A stretch of 12,351 nt of DNA from Geobacter sp. UBA4074 (GCA_002383415.1 DFYU01000023.1:2168-14518), one strand, 5' to 3'. Shown: positions 1-9,875, counted from the stretch's first letter. Translations and numbers: made by a program. Notes: a model not told the origin generated them from the letters alone.

Positions 1-244
1 CCACCTCCGGGTTGTCGTCATGCACCGCCGATGAGATCACCACCACATCGACGTTTTGCAGGTTCTCGGCCTGGTGACCGATGCCGATCTCGGCCCCGAA
101 GCCAGCCAGCCGTTCGGTTATATCGGAACTCCGCAGGTCAGAGCCGGACACCTTGTAACCCAGGTTCAACAACACCTCGGCGATGCCGCTCATGCCGATA
201 CCGCCAATACCGACGAAGTGAATCTTTTCGATCTTTCCGTACAT
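1..244 (-). CDS. murC: UDP-N-acetylmuramate--L-alanine ligase MurC, N-terminal part only
   Basis: MurC adds L-alanine to UDP-MurNAc with ATP, the first step of stem-peptide assembly in the cytoplasm. Only the first 81 codons are present and the gene continues past the left edge. The visible part is the Rossmann-like UDP-binding domain. It starts MYGKIEKIHFVGIGGIGMSG, with the glycine-rich loop GIGGIGMSG at residues 12-20, then VSGSDLR at 32-38 and VVVISSAVHDDNPE near 67-80. These are standard for MurC and not for the other Mur ligases. The ATG (242-244) lies 4 bases after the murG stop, with a purine-rich GAGG about 7 bases upstream and AGGAG further out, so coupling to murG is likely. The ATP-binding and C-terminal domains cannot be assessed. 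Confidence 0.95.
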   Translation of the reverse strand, partial: MYGKIEKIHFVGIGGIGMSGIAEVLLNLGYKVSGSDLRSSDITERLAGFGAEIGIGHQAENLQNVDVVVISSAVHDDNPEV

Positions 245-248
245 GGGG

Positions 249-1354
<1,106 letters not shown>

Positions 1355-1358
<4 letters not shown>

Positions 1359-2497
1359 GATGCAGCTCCTTCCGTCAACGGCGTTAACTTCAGGCCGGAC
1401 GAGATGTTCAACAGAATGCCCACCGCCAGCAGGCTGATCAGCAGCGAACTGCCACCGTAACTGAGAAACGGCAGCGCCAGCCCCTTGGTGGGCAACAGAC
1501 CGGTGACCACCCCCATGTTGACACTGGCCTCGATGGCAAACAGGACCGCGATCCCCAAGGCCAGAAAACGCCCGAAGGGGTCGCGGGCCGCCATGGCGAT
1601 CCGCATGGCCCGCTGCACCAGGATAAAGAACATGCCGATAATCACCACCACACCAAGAAAGCCCAACTCTTCCCCCACCACCGACAAGATGAAGTCAGTG
1701 TGAGCCTCGGGCAGATAGAACAACTTCTGCTTGCCTTCCCCCAACCCCTGACCGAACAGGCCACCGGCGCCAAAGGCGTACTTGGACTGGATGATCTGCC
1801 AGCCGATACCGGTCGGGTCCTGTTCCGGGTTCATAAAGGCCTTGATCCGGCGCAGGCGGTAGGCCGAATGAAAGACCAGAAAGGCCACAATCGGCGCCGC
1901 CATCAGCATCGTCCCCAGAATGAACACCAGCCGTGTGCCAGCGGCGAACAGCATCAGGATGGCGACGCCCGCCAGGGTCAGGGCCGCCCCCAGGTCGGGC
2001 TGTTTCAGGATCAACAGCAACATGGCCGCCAGCACCACCATGTAGGGCAGAAAGCCATAGGAGAGCGACCTGATCTTGTCCGACTTCTTTTCCAGCGAAT
2101 AGGCCATGTACATGATCAGCGCAATCTTGGCGAACTCCGACGGCTGCAGGTTGAAACCGGGTAACCGGATCCAGCGTGTGGCCCCCTTTACCTTACCGCC
2201 GATGCCCGGAATCAACACCAGCACCAGCAGCGCCAGACTGACCAGCAAGATCGGCACCGCCAGCTTGCGCCAGTGGTGATAATCAATCCGCATGGCCACC
2301 GCCGCCACGCCAAACCCCACCAGGGCGAACAGCCCTTGGCGTTTCAGAAAATAGGCGCCGTCGTGGAAGTTCTTGGCAGCCATCACCGACGAGGCGGAAT
2401 AGACCATCACAATCCCGAAGGAGGTCAGCGCCACCACCATCAGCAGCAACACCAGGTCATAATCCGCCAGCCTGAACTGGCCTTTGTCGGCTGCCAT
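1355..2497 (-). CDS. ftsW: Septal peptidoglycan glycosyltransferase FtsW (SEDS family)
   Basis: FtsW is the SEDS-family polymerase that joins lipid II into glycan strands at the septum, working as a pair with FtsI. The 380-residue protein is almost wholly membrane-embedded, with about ten hydrophobic segments starting near residue 14. Family signatures are GATRWIRLPGFNLQPSEFAK (105-124), KQPDLGAA (165-172), PEAHTDFILSVVGEELGF (263-280) and LPTKGLALPFLSYGGSS (335-351). D268 in HTDFI corresponds to the aspartate known to be essential in this family. The position next to murD and murG, and the presence of ftsI in the same cluster, favour FtsW over the elongation homologue RodA. The ATG shares one base with the murD stop (TGATG). 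An AAGGAG within the last murD codons lies 5 bases upstream and fixes this start. Confidence 0.97.
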
Positions 2498-3837
2498 CAG
2501 AGCTCCTTGACCGCTGCAATGAAACGCTGCGCCCGCTCCTCGTAATCCCTGAACATATCGAAGCTGGAACAGGCCGGTGACAGCAGCACCACACCGCCCG
2601 GCGGGGTCAGCTGTGCAGCCAGACGCACCGCCTCTTCCAGGGTGGCTGCCCGCCGGGTGTCGGTCAGGCTGCCCAGTTCCCGCTCCATCCGCTCGGCAGC
2701 CTCGCCGATCAGCAGCAGATGCCGCACCCGCTCTTTGACCAGCGGGGCCAGTGGCCCGTAGGAACCGCCTTTGTCCTTGCCGCCGGCGATCAGGGTGATG
2801 ATGTCGAAACTCTCCAGGGCCGGCGCCACGCTGCCCACGTTGGTGGCCTTGCTGTCCTCGTAGTAGCGCACCCCAGCCACCTCACGCACAAACTCCATCC
2901 GATGGTGCAGCGACTCAAACCGTTCCAGCAGCGCCTGACTTTTTGCCTGATCGCAGCCCAGCAGCAGGCCGCAGGCCAGGGCCGCCATAATATTCTCCAG
3001 GTTATGGACCCCCTGCAGCTTGAAGCTGGCAATCGGGAAGCGCAGTTCCTGCCCCTGCTGACGATAGACGATCTCGCTGCCCAGACAGCTGATACCCTCA
3101 TCCAGCATCTGCTTGCGACTAAAGGGAAACAGTCGCGCGGTCAGTCCCTGCGCAGCCTGCCAGACCCGCTCATCATCACGGTTGACCACGGCATAGTCTT
3201 CAGGCCCCTGGTTCTCAAACATGCGCAACTTGGCGTTGATATAGTCCTGATAGCTGGCGTAACGGTCCAGATGGTCCTCGCTCAGGTTCAGCAGGGCCGC
3301 CACCGTGGGCCGAAACTGTTTGATCCATTCCAGTTGGAAGGAGCTGATCTCGGCCACCACCACATCCACCTGCTCACCGCTGGCCGGCAGATCAATCAAC
3401 GGGTCACCGATGTTGCCGCCTACGTAGGTGGCAAAACCGCTGGCCCTGAACAGTTCGCCAACCAGGGTGGTGGTGGTGGTCTTGCCGTTGGTGCCGGTGA
3501 TCGCCACCAGGGGCGCCGTGATGCAGCGGGCCGCCAGTTCCACCTCGCTGATGATCGCTACCCCTTTGGCCCTGGCAGCTGCCAACAGCGGATGTTCCTG
3601 GGGCACACCGGGAGAGACCACCACCAGGTCGGCTTCGGCAAAATCAGCCTCCTCATGACGTCCCAGCACAAAACGGATCCCGAGCCCAGCCAACTCCCGC
3701 AGCACACCAGACAGGGCCTGCTCGTCCCGCAGGTCGGTGGCGGTCACCCGCGCGCTGCGACTGGCCAGAAAACGGGCACAGGCCACGCCGGTCTTGGCGA
3801 GGCCCATGACAGTAATATGTTTATTGTTCAGTTCCAT
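2497..3837 (-). CDS. murD: UDP-N-acetylmuramoylalanine--D-glutamate ligase MurD
   Basis: MurD adds D-glutamate to UDP-MurNAc-L-Ala in the cytoplasm, using ATP. The 446-residue length is typical. Domain 1 (about 1-108) begins with ITVMGLAKTGVA, the UDP-binding fold of MurD. Domain 2 carries the P-loop ITGTNGKTTTT (113-123), SSFQLE (165-170) and NLSEDHLDRY (184-193). Domain 3 follows HHRMEFV (311-317), with DSKATN (328-333), AGGKDKG (351-357) and the diagnostic LSPACSSFDMF (419-429). The DSKATN plus SPACSSFD pair distinguishes MurD from MurC, MurE and MurF. The ATG is separated from the mraY stop by one base. No strong Shine-Dalgarno precedes it, so initiation probably depends on coupling to mraY. 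The 3' end overlaps ftsW by one base. Confidence 0.98.
   Translation of the reverse strand: MELNNKHITVMGLAKTGVACARFLASRSARVTATDLRDEQALSGVLRELAGLGIRFVLGRHEEADFAEADLVVVSPGVPQEHPLLAAARAKGVAIISEVELAARCITAPLVAITGTNGKTTTTTLVGELFRASGFATYVGGNIGDPLIDLPASGEQVDVVVAEISSFQLEWIKQFRPTVAALLNLSEDHLDRYASYQDYINAKLRMFENQGPEDYAVVNRDDERVWQAAQGLTARLFPFSRKQMLDEGISCLGSEIVYRQQGQELRFPIASFKLQGVHNLENIMAALACGLLLGCDQAKSQALLERFESLHHRMEFVREVAGVRYYEDSKATNVGSVAPALESFDIITLIAGGKDKGGSYGPLAPLVKERVRHLLLIGEAAERMERELGSLTDTRRAATLEEAVRLAAQLTPPGGVVLLSPACSSFDMFRDYEERAQRFIAAVKEL
2503..2508 (-). promoter_or_regulatory. Ribosome binding site of ftsW, inside murD
   Basis: AAGGAG on the minus strand, 5 bases before the ftsW ATG. It is made of the murD codons for K and E in the C-terminal VKEL, so the last residues of MurD double as the ftsW initiation signal. 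Together with the TGATG overlap this argues for coupled translation. Confidence 0.75.
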
Positions 3838-3838
3838 C

Positions 3839-4915
3839 TCAGCGCATCTTCAGGGTTGATATGGCCACCAGGGCCAGGATGATAGTGATGATCCAGAAGC
3901 GGACGATGATCTTCGGTTCCGCCACTCCCTTCAACTCAAAGTGGTGGTGGATCGGCGCCATGCGGAAGATCCGTTTGCCGCGGTATTTGTAGGAGCCCAC
4001 CTGAAAGATCACCGAAAGCGCCTCGATCACGAAGATGCCGCCCACGATCACCAGCAGTATTTCCTGCTTGGTCAGCACGGCGATGGTGCCCAAGGTGCCA
4101 CCCAGGGAGAGTGAACCCACATCCCCCATAAAGACCTCGGCAGGATAGGAGTTGTACCAGAGAAAGCCCAGACCAGCCCCCACCATGGCGCCGCAGATCA
4201 CGGCCAGTTCTCCGGCCCCGACTACCCGCGGGATCTGCAGGTAGGCCGACAGGGTGGCATGGCCCGCCACGTAGGCAAATAACAGGTAGGTGGCGGCATT
4301 GATCGCCACCGGGCCGATGGCCAGTCCGTCCAGGCCGTCGGTCAGGTTGACGGCGTTGCTGGCCCCCACAATCACGACCACGACAAACGGGATAAACAGC
4401 AGCCCCAGGTCGGGGTGGAAGTTCTTGAAGAACGGCACATACAGCATCTCGTTAAAGGCCGGGTTCAGATAGAGGAAGACTGCTACGCAACCGGCCAGCA
4501 GCACCTGCCAGAACATCTTCTGGCGAGCCGAGAGTCCCTTGGGGTTCTTCTCCACCACCTTCTTGTAGTCATCCACAAAACCGATCAGGCCATAGCCGAC
4601 AATAATGAACAGCGTGGTCCAGACGTACAGGTTTGACAGGTCGGCCCACAACAGCGTTGGCAGGATGATGGCCGCCAGGATCATCACCCCGCCCATGGTG
4701 GGAGTGCCCTGTTTCTGCAGGTGGGATTCCGGGCCGTCGGTGCGGATCACCTGCCGCGCCTGCAACCCCTCCAGCTTGCGAATGATCCAGGGCCCCAGCA
4801 CAAAGCAGACCACCAGCGCCGTGATCATGGCGTAGATACTCCGGAAGGTCAGATACTTGAAGATGTTAAGGATCTTCAGATTGCTGGCCAATGGATAAAA
4901 CAGGTGATAAAGCAT
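3839..4915 (-). CDS. mraY: Phospho-N-acetylmuramoyl-pentapeptide transferase MraY
   Basis: MraY transfers phospho-MurNAc-pentapeptide from UDP to undecaprenyl phosphate, forming lipid I at the cytoplasmic membrane. The 358-residue polytopic protein has about ten hydrophobic segments. Catalytic and family motifs are TPTMGGVMI (71-79), GFVDDYKK (112-119, the aspartate pair), NAVNLTDGLDGLA (187-199), FMGDVGSLSLGG (262-273) and the HHH loop FRMAPIHHHFE (317-327). MAPIHHHFE separates MraY from WecA-type transferases. The ATG lies 10 bases after the murF stop, with AGGAG 7 bases upstream overlapping that stop codon. The gene ends one base before murD, which matches the usual murF-mraY-murD order. 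Confidence 0.98.
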   Translation of the reverse strand: MLYHLFYPLASNLKILNIFKYLTFRSIYAMITALVVCFVLGPWIIRKLEGLQARQVIRTDGPESHLQKQGTPTMGGVMILAAIILPTLLWADLSNLYVWTTLFIIVGYGLIGFVDDYKKVVEKNPKGLSARQKMFWQVLLAGCVAVFLYLNPAFNEMLYVPFFKNFHPDLGLLFIPFVVVVIVGASNAVNLTDGLDGLAIGPVAINAATYLLFAYVAGHATLSAYLQIPRVVGAGELAVICGAMVGAGLGFLWYNSYPAEVFMGDVGSLSLGGTLGTIAVLTKQEILLVIVGGIFVIEALSVIFQVGSYKYRGKRIFRMAPIHHHFELKGVAEPKIIVRFWIITIILALVAISTLKMR

Positions 4916-4925
4916 CCTCGTTCTC

Positions 4926-6302
4926 CTAGGCGTAGTGCTGCCGGATCAGTTCTGCGATCTTTTCCATGCGCATGCCGCGTGAACCTTTTACCAGTATCAG
5001 GTCGCCGGGATGGGCCCGTTCGATAATGTCATTGGCCACGGCTGCATGATCGCAGCCGCTACAGACCGAATCGGCAGCCATGCCTGCCTCCCGCGCACCT
5101 TCGGCGGTGTGGGCCGTAAGCGTACCGATCAGATACAGCTGGTCTGCCACCTGTGCGGCCTGCAGCCCTACCAGCCGGTGCAGTTCAGCCTCGTCACCAC
5201 CCAACTCCAACATATCGCCCAGGGCCACAAAGGCCCGGCCAGTGCCCTTGATCTCAGCCAGGGTGGCCAAGGCTGCGCCGGTGGAGGCCGGATTGGCGTT
5301 GTAGCTGTCATCAATCAGGGTCAAGGGACCGGCCTGTTCGATCCGAAAGCGGCCCTTATAGGGGGTGAAACGGGCCAACCCCTCAACAATGGTTGCCAGC
5401 GGCAATTCGTCCAGCAACGCTGCCGCTGCTGCCAGAGCGTTGTAGACATTGTGACTGCCGCAGGCCTGCAGTCTGACCTCTGTCGTGCCCTTCGGACTCA
5501 CCAGGGTGAAGCTCTGCCCCTCGGCGCCATGGGCGCGGATATTTTCGGCCCGCACCTCACCACGCCGGATACCGAAGCTGATCCGACGGGCAGACGGGTT
5601 CTGGGGTAGCGAGACAACACGGGGGTCATCGCCGTTGACCACGGCCAGTCCATTATCAGTGACCCGGAACAGGAGTTCGCCCTTGGCCTGGGCCACCGCA
5701 TCAACACTGCCCATACTCTGCAGGTGGGCCGGAAAGGCGTTCAATACGATCCCCACCTTAGGCTGGGCAATCTCCGCCAGCCGGTCGATCTCGCCCGGCT
5801 CACTCATCCCCATCTCCAGCACGGCCCAGCGATGCTCAGCCTGCAGCCGAAAGACCATCCGCGGCAAGCCGATCAGATTGTTCAGGTTGCCTTCGGTGGC
5901 CAATCCAGGACCAGTCAGCCTGAGGATACTGGCCAGCATCTCCTTGGTGGTGGTCTTGCCGTTACTGCCGGTGACACCGATCACCAGCGGTTCAAAGCGC
6001 TGACGGTACGCTGCGGCCAGGTCTCCCAGGGCCCGCAGACTGTCCTTGACCGCTACGCAGGTAAGGGTGGCCGGCAGCTCGTGCTGTTTCAACCAACGCT
6101 CTTCAGCCAGACAGACACTGACTCCGGCCGCAGCCACCTGCGCCAGATAGTCATGGCCGTCAAAATGCTCGCCCCGCAGCGGCACAAACAGCTCGCCGGT
6201 CACGACGCTGCGAGAATCGGTGCTGATGCCGCTGACCGCGAGACTGCCGTCACCGACTATGCGACCGTAGGTTGCAGCTGCCAGTTCGGCAACGCTGAAC
6301 AT
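4926..6302 (-). CDS. murF: UDP-MurNAc-tripeptide--D-alanyl-D-alanine ligase MurF
   Basis: MurF adds the D-Ala-D-Ala dipeptide to UDP-MurNAc-tripeptide, completing the cytoplasmic precursor. From the chosen ATG it has 458 residues, normal for MurF. Motifs are STDSR (27-31), the P-loop GVTGSNGKTTTK (109-120), EGNLNNLIGLP (137-147), EMGMSEPGEI (163-172), HNVYNALAA (284-292), DDSYNANP (331-338), LGDMLELG (361-368) and VKGSRGMRMEKI (438-449). DSYNANP and LGDMLELG are specific to MurF. The reading frame stays open for 56 more codons upstream, but these lie inside murE and are unlike MurF. The ATG at 6300-6302 starts the true N-terminus MFSVAELAAATYG, sits one base after the murE stop, and has GAGAGAGGG just upstream. 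Confidence 0.97.
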   Translation of the reverse strand: MFSVAELAAATYGRIVGDGSLAVSGISTDSRSVVTGELFVPLRGEHFDGHDYLAQVAAAGVSVCLAEERWLKQHELPATLTCVAVKDSLRALGDLAAAYRQRFEPLVIGVTGSNGKTTTKEMLASILRLTGPGLATEGNLNNLIGLPRMVFRLQAEHRWAVLEMGMSEPGEIDRLAEIAQPKVGIVLNAFPAHLQSMGSVDAVAQAKGELLFRVTDNGLAVVNGDDPRVVSLPQNPSARRISFGIRRGEVRAENIRAHGAEGQSFTLVSPKGTTEVRLQACGSHNVYNALAAAAALLDELPLATIVEGLARFTPYKGRFRIEQAGPLTLIDDSYNANPASTGAALATLAEIKGTGRAFVALGDMLELGGDEAELHRLVGLQAAQVADQLYLIGTLTAHTAEGAREAGMAADSVCSGCDHAAVANDIIERAHPGDLILVKGSRGMRMEKIAELIRQHYA

Positions 6303-6303
6303 A

Positions 6304-7824
6304 CTAGGCCCTCTCTCCCAGTGCAGCAGCCGCTTCTTCTCGGTCGTCGAAGTGGTACTTGATGGTGCCCAAGATCTGATAGTCCTCATGCCCCTTGCCG
6401 GCCAACAGCAGGATATCCCCCGGCTTGGCCAACCGTGCGGCCAGCCGTATCGCCTCGCGACGGTTCTCAAGCACGGTAAAACCCTTGCCCGTAACGCCGT
6501 GTTCCAGCTCGCTCAGGTTATATTCACGCACTGCCAGCGGCATGATACCTTCCCGTATCTGACCCAGGATCGTGTACGGATCCTCGGTGCGCGGGTTGTC
6601 TGAGGTCACCACAGCAAAATCCGAGAGCCGGACGGCTATCTCACCCATCACCGGACGCTTGCCTGGGTCGCGGTCGCCGCCGCAACCAAAGACGGTAATG
6701 ATCCGGCCGGTGGCCAGCTCCTGCAGGGTGGTGAGCACATTCTCCAGGGCATCACCGGTGTGGGCATAATCCACCAGACAGGTGACACCACGCTGGTTAG
6801 GCACCCGCTCCAGCCGCCCCGGCACCTTGGCCTGCTGGCTGATGCCCTGGCTGATGCTCGCGAGTGGCAGTTCCAGCGCGATGCCGACAGCAACGGCAGC
6901 CAGGATATTGGACAGGTTGTAACGTCCCACCAGCCCGGAGCTAAACTCGATCTCACCGGCCGGGGTTACCAAGATACCCTGGATACCGTCAACCGACGAA
7001 CGCAGCTCCCGTACGGTCACATCGGCATCGGAGGCCAGGCCGTAGCTGATGACCGGGCAGACGGCTGACCGCACGAAATCAGCACCGACAGGGTCATCCA
7101 GGTTGATCACCGCCCGACGTCGCGGCTTGACGGCGTCCGGTCGCAGCAGTTCGCTGAACAGGCGCTGTTTAGCTGCCTGATAGGCCTGCATGGTCTTGTG
7201 GTAATCCAGGTGGTCGCGGGTTAGGTTGGTGAAGACCCCCACGTCAAAGTGGCAGCCGTCGACCCGCTTCTGTTCCAGGGCATGGGAGGAGACCTCCATC
7301 ACAAAACCCTGGGCACCGGCAGCGGCCAGTTGACGAAAGGAGGCCTGCAGTTCGGTGGATTCCGGCGTGGTATGGCTGGCGTCGATCACCGTGGCGCCGA
7401 AACGGTAGCTGATGGTGCCCAGCACAGCGACCGGCTTCCCGGCAGCGGCCAGGATCGCCTCGATCAGGTAGGTGGTGGTGGTCTTACCGTTGGTGCCGGT
7501 GATCCCCACCAAGGGTCGTTCCGCTGTCGGATCACCATGGAAACGGGCAGCCATACACGCCATAGCCCGCCGGCCATCCGCCACCTGCACCCACGGTACG
7601 GTTGACGGCGCTTGGGTCGCATCTTCCAGCACCACGGCGCTGGCCCCGGCCTCCACGGCACGTTGAATAAACTGATGGCCATCCACCGTGGCGCCCGGCA
7701 GGGCAAAGAACAGCGTTCCTGGCTGCACGTGACGCGAGTCGCAGGTCAACTGGCCGATCTCAACCTGGGCATCACCGCTCATCGAGAGTGGCGTTATGGT
7801 CTCCAGCAGTTGTTGTAGGCGCAT
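6304..7824 (-). CDS. murE: UDP-MurNAc-L-Ala-D-Glu--meso-diaminopimelate ligase MurE
   Basis: MurE adds the third residue of the stem peptide in the cytoplasm. Numbered from the chosen start (506 residues), motifs are LTCDSRHVQPG (26-36), the P-loop GITGTNGKTTTT (107-118), HTTPES (151-156), TNLTRDHLDYH (199-209), AAKQRLF (217-223, with the lysine that is carbamylated in the family), VDYAHTGDAL (351-360), FGCGGDRDPGKRP (379-391), SDNPRTEDP (408-416) and AGKGHEDYQ (475-483). DNPR is the known meso-diaminopimelate specificity motif, so this enzyme should not use lysine. Two in-frame ATGs compete, at 7830 and 7824. The downstream one is preferred because AAGGA is 6 bases before it but directly abuts the upstream one. 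The stop is one base before murF. Confidence 0.97.
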   Translation of the reverse strand: MRLQQLLETITPLSMSGDAQVEIGQLTCDSRHVQPGTLFFALPGATVDGHQFIQRAVEAGASAVVLEDATQAPSTVPWVQVADGRRAMACMAARFHGDPTAERPLVGITGTNGKTTTTYLIEAILAAAGKPVAVLGTISYRFGATVIDASHTTPESTELQASFRQLAAAGAQGFVMEVSSHALEQKRVDGCHFDVGVFTNLTRDHLDYHKTMQAYQAAKQRLFSELLRPDAVKPRRRAVINLDDPVGADFVRSAVCPVISYGLASDADVTVRELRSSVDGIQGILVTPAGEIEFSSGLVGRYNLSNILAAVAVGIALELPLASISQGISQQAKVPGRLERVPNQRGVTCLVDYAHTGDALENVLTTLQELATGRIITVFGCGGDRDPGKRPVMGEIAVRLSDFAVVTSDNPRTEDPYTILGQIREGIMPLAVREYNLSELEHGVTGKGFTVLENRREAIRLAARLAKPGDILLLAGKGHEDYQILGTIKYHFDDREEAAAALGERA

Positions 7825-7830
7825 GGTCAT

Positions 7831-7835
7831 TCCTT
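7831..7835 (-). promoter_or_regulatory. Ribosome binding site deciding the murE start
   Basis: AAGGA on the minus strand, between the ftsI stop codon and murE. It touches the first candidate ATG (7828-7830) with no spacer but is 6 bases from the second (7822-7824). Normal spacing therefore selects the second ATG and a protein two residues shorter. Confidence 0.6.
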
Positions 7836-7836
7836 T

Positions 7837-9840
7837 TTATGCCGCCGGCACCAGGCGGACCCAGATCTCATCGGCACCCCTGATAACCTGCCCTGGTTGC
7901 GGGTACTGCTCGATCACGCGACCACTGCCGCGCAGCTGGATATTGATCTGCCGTTTTTCCATCACCTGCAGCACCCGCCGCATGCTCATACCCCGAAAAT
8001 CCGGCATTACCGTGCCGGCGCCGGCCACGTCGATCCTTCCGCCTTCACCGACTTCTGGCGCCGGCTCAAGCTCGCGCAGTGCTGCCGCCTGCGGCACTGC
8101 CGGCTGCGCCGGAGCCGCCTTCACCTGCATGGTTGGTGTGGTTGCGCCACCATTGGTCCCCTTCAGGTAGCACAACGTGTTGAAGGCGATCTCGCGGAAG
8201 GCCGGTGCCGCCACCACGCCGCCATAGGGGCTGGTACTCGGTTCGTCGATCACCACCAGAATGGTCAGCTGCGGCTTTTCGGCCGGTACAAAGCCGATGA
8301 ACGAGGCGGTGCGCTTGGTGGCTGAATAGCCCCTGCTGACCGGGTCCACCTTCTGGGCCGTGCCGGTCTTGCCGGCCACCCGAAACCCTTCAATAGCGGC
8401 CTTGGTACCGGTGCCTCCAGTGGCCACCACGGTCTCCATCATGCGGGTCACCGTGGCTGCCGTATCGGCCGAGATCACCCGGCGTACCGGCTGGGGTTGT
8501 AAATGCTTCAGTTCACGGCCGGCATCATCAATCACCCGCTCCACGAGATAGGGCTTCATCAGCATACCGCCGTTGGCCACAGCAGAAACCGCGCTCACCA
8601 GCTGAATCGCCGACGCAGAAACCCCCTGCCCGAAGGCGATGGTGGCCAGATCGCTACCGTACCAACGCGAAACCGGCCGCAGACCGCCGCCGGTTTCCCC
8701 TGGCAGATCAATGCCGGTCTTTTCGCCAAACCCGAAGGCCTTCAGGTAGCGATGCAGACGGTCATCGCCCAGCCTGAATCCGATCTTGGCCGAGCCGATG
8801 TTACTGGAGTAACGCAACACGTCGCTGACCGAAATCCTGCCCTGGGGGTGGTCGTCACGAATGGTCCTGCCGCCGAACACGTAGCTGCCGTTCTCGCAAT
8901 TAACCTGATCATGAGGCCGCACCAGCTTTTCCTCAATGGCTGCCGCCATCAGAAAAATCTTGAAGGTTGAACCGGGTTCAAAACTGTCGACCACGCTGCG
9001 GTTACGCAACTGAAACGGGGTGTAGCGTGAAAACGAGTTGGGATTAAAGGTCGGATAGTTGGCCAGGGCCAGCACCTTGCCGGTGGCCGGCTCCGCCACC
9101 ACCGCCATGCCGGCCTTGGCGCCACTGGATTGCACCGCCTTGGCCAGTTCCTTTTCAGCCAGATACTGGATGTTCTTATCCAGCGTCAGCACCAGACTCC
9201 TGCCGGGAGAGGCGTCCTTGACCACCGTCTCGTGCGGGGCCACGTCACGGCCCAAGGCATCGCGCTCGGTCACCAGATATCCGGTATTGCCCAGAATGGT
9301 GGCATCGTAGCGTAGCTCCAGCCCCTCCAGCCCCTCCGGATCAATGCCGGTGAAACCCAGCACATGGGAGGCCACCTCAAAGTTGGGGTAAAAGCGCTTG
9401 CTCTCTTTAACAAAGCCGATCCCGGCCAGTTTCAGCTGCTTGATCCGGCGCACCGTATCCGGCGCCATGCGCCGCTCCAGCCAAACAAAGCCTCTCTCGA
9501 GGGTTAGCTTCTTGAACACCGCCTGCTGTGATTCGCCCAAGAGCGGTGCCAGCACCGTGGCCGTGCCGTGAGGGTCCTTGACCTGCCGTGGTTCGGCATA
9601 CAGGGAGTCCATCTCCAACGAGACCGCCAAAGGCGCCCCGGTGCGGTCGTAAATGCCGCCCCTGGCAGGCACCAGTGGCACGGTGCGGTTATACTGACGC
9701 TCCGCCAGCTTGACCAGTTGATCGTGCTTTAGCACCTGCAGACAGAAGCTCCGGCCACCAACAACGAGAAAACAGCAGGCAAACAGACCGGCGAGTATGA
9801 TAATCCGGACTCTGGTCCATTTTTCCCGCTGATCTTTCAT
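7837..9840 (-). CDS. ftsI: Septal transpeptidase FtsI (class B PBP, PBP3) with C-terminal PASTA domain
   Basis: FtsI cross-links septal peptidoglycan in the periplasm and is the partner of FtsW. It has 667 residues. A short cytoplasmic tail (1-10) is followed by one membrane anchor (about 11-29). The dimerisation domain begins with RGGIYDRTG (60-68). The transpeptidase domain has all three penicillin-binding motifs: STFK (291-294, S291 the acylated serine), SSN (345-347) and KTGT (491-494). A proline/alanine/glycine-rich linker (about 563-605) leads to one PASTA domain (about 609-664, MPDFRGMSMRRVLQVM then YPQPGQVI). Enterobacterial FtsI lacks PASTA; Firmicute PBP2x types have it. The N-terminal MKDQREKWTR tail and anchor directly follow this ATG. 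A weak GGGGA lies 5 bases upstream, and a mini-ORF ends on the start codon. Confidence 0.97.
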   Translation of the reverse strand: MKDQREKWTRVRIIILAGLFACCFLVVGGRSFCLQVLKHDQLVKLAERQYNRTVPLVPARGGIYDRTGAPLAVSLEMDSLYAEPRQVKDPHGTATVLAPLLGESQQAVFKKLTLERGFVWLERRMAPDTVRRIKQLKLAGIGFVKESKRFYPNFEVASHVLGFTGIDPEGLEGLELRYDATILGNTGYLVTERDALGRDVAPHETVVKDASPGRSLVLTLDKNIQYLAEKELAKAVQSSGAKAGMAVVAEPATGKVLALANYPTFNPNSFSRYTPFQLRNRSVVDSFEPGSTFKIFLMAAAIEEKLVRPHDQVNCENGSYVFGGRTIRDDHPQGRISVSDVLRYSSNIGSAKIGFRLGDDRLHRYLKAFGFGEKTGIDLPGETGGGLRPVSRWYGSDLATIAFGQGVSASAIQLVSAVSAVANGGMLMKPYLVERVIDDAGRELKHLQPQPVRRVISADTAATVTRMMETVVATGGTGTKAAIEGFRVAGKTGTAQKVDPVSRGYSATKRTASFIGFVPAEKPQLTILVVIDEPSTSPYGGVVAAPAFREIAFNTLCYLKGTNGGATTPTMQVKAAPAQPAVPQAAALRELEPAPEVGEGGRIDVAGAGTVMPDFRGMSMRRVLQVMEKRQINIQLRGSGRVIEQYPQPGQVIRGADEIWVRLVPAA

Positions 9841-9875
9841 GGCCGTCCCCAGGCTTCTTCGCTGTCGCTACTCAT
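9837..9875 (-). other. 12-codon mini-ORF bridging ftsL and ftsI
   Basis: The minus strand encodes MSSDSEEAWGRP followed by TGA. Its ATG overlaps the ftsL stop as ATGA, and its TGA overlaps the ftsI ATG as ATGA, so it fills the 31-base ftsL-ftsI gap exactly. No good Shine-Dalgarno precedes its ATG, so it could only be read by ribosomes that have just finished ftsL. I infer a possible coupling device and not a functional peptide. Chance is a real alternative for so short a frame. Confidence 0.35.

Noticed and set aside
3469..3513. Near-identical 45-base stretch in murD (3469-3513) and murE (7471-7515), with 3 mismatches
   Set aside because: Both encode the GTNGKTTTT ATP-binding loop of paralogous Mur ligases and murF has a similar stretch. 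Protein conservation plus shared codon bias explains it without recent gene conversion.
2719..3882. A 387-codon open frame on the plus strand, antisense to murD
   Set aside because: It mirrors murD codon positions, has no recognisable domain and is rich in H, Q and G, as expected from the complement of a GC-rich coding frame. MurD is intact with all motifs on the other strand.
5010..5609. A 199-codon plus-strand frame antisense to murF
   Set aside because: Same explanation: a shadow of a GC-rich gene, with no ribosome binding site or domain that I can see.
6303..6470. Upstream extension of murF by 56 codons
   Set aside because: The extension overlaps murE and its residues (many R, W, S) are unlike MurF. 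The ATG at 6302 gives the family N-terminus and follows the murE stop by one base.
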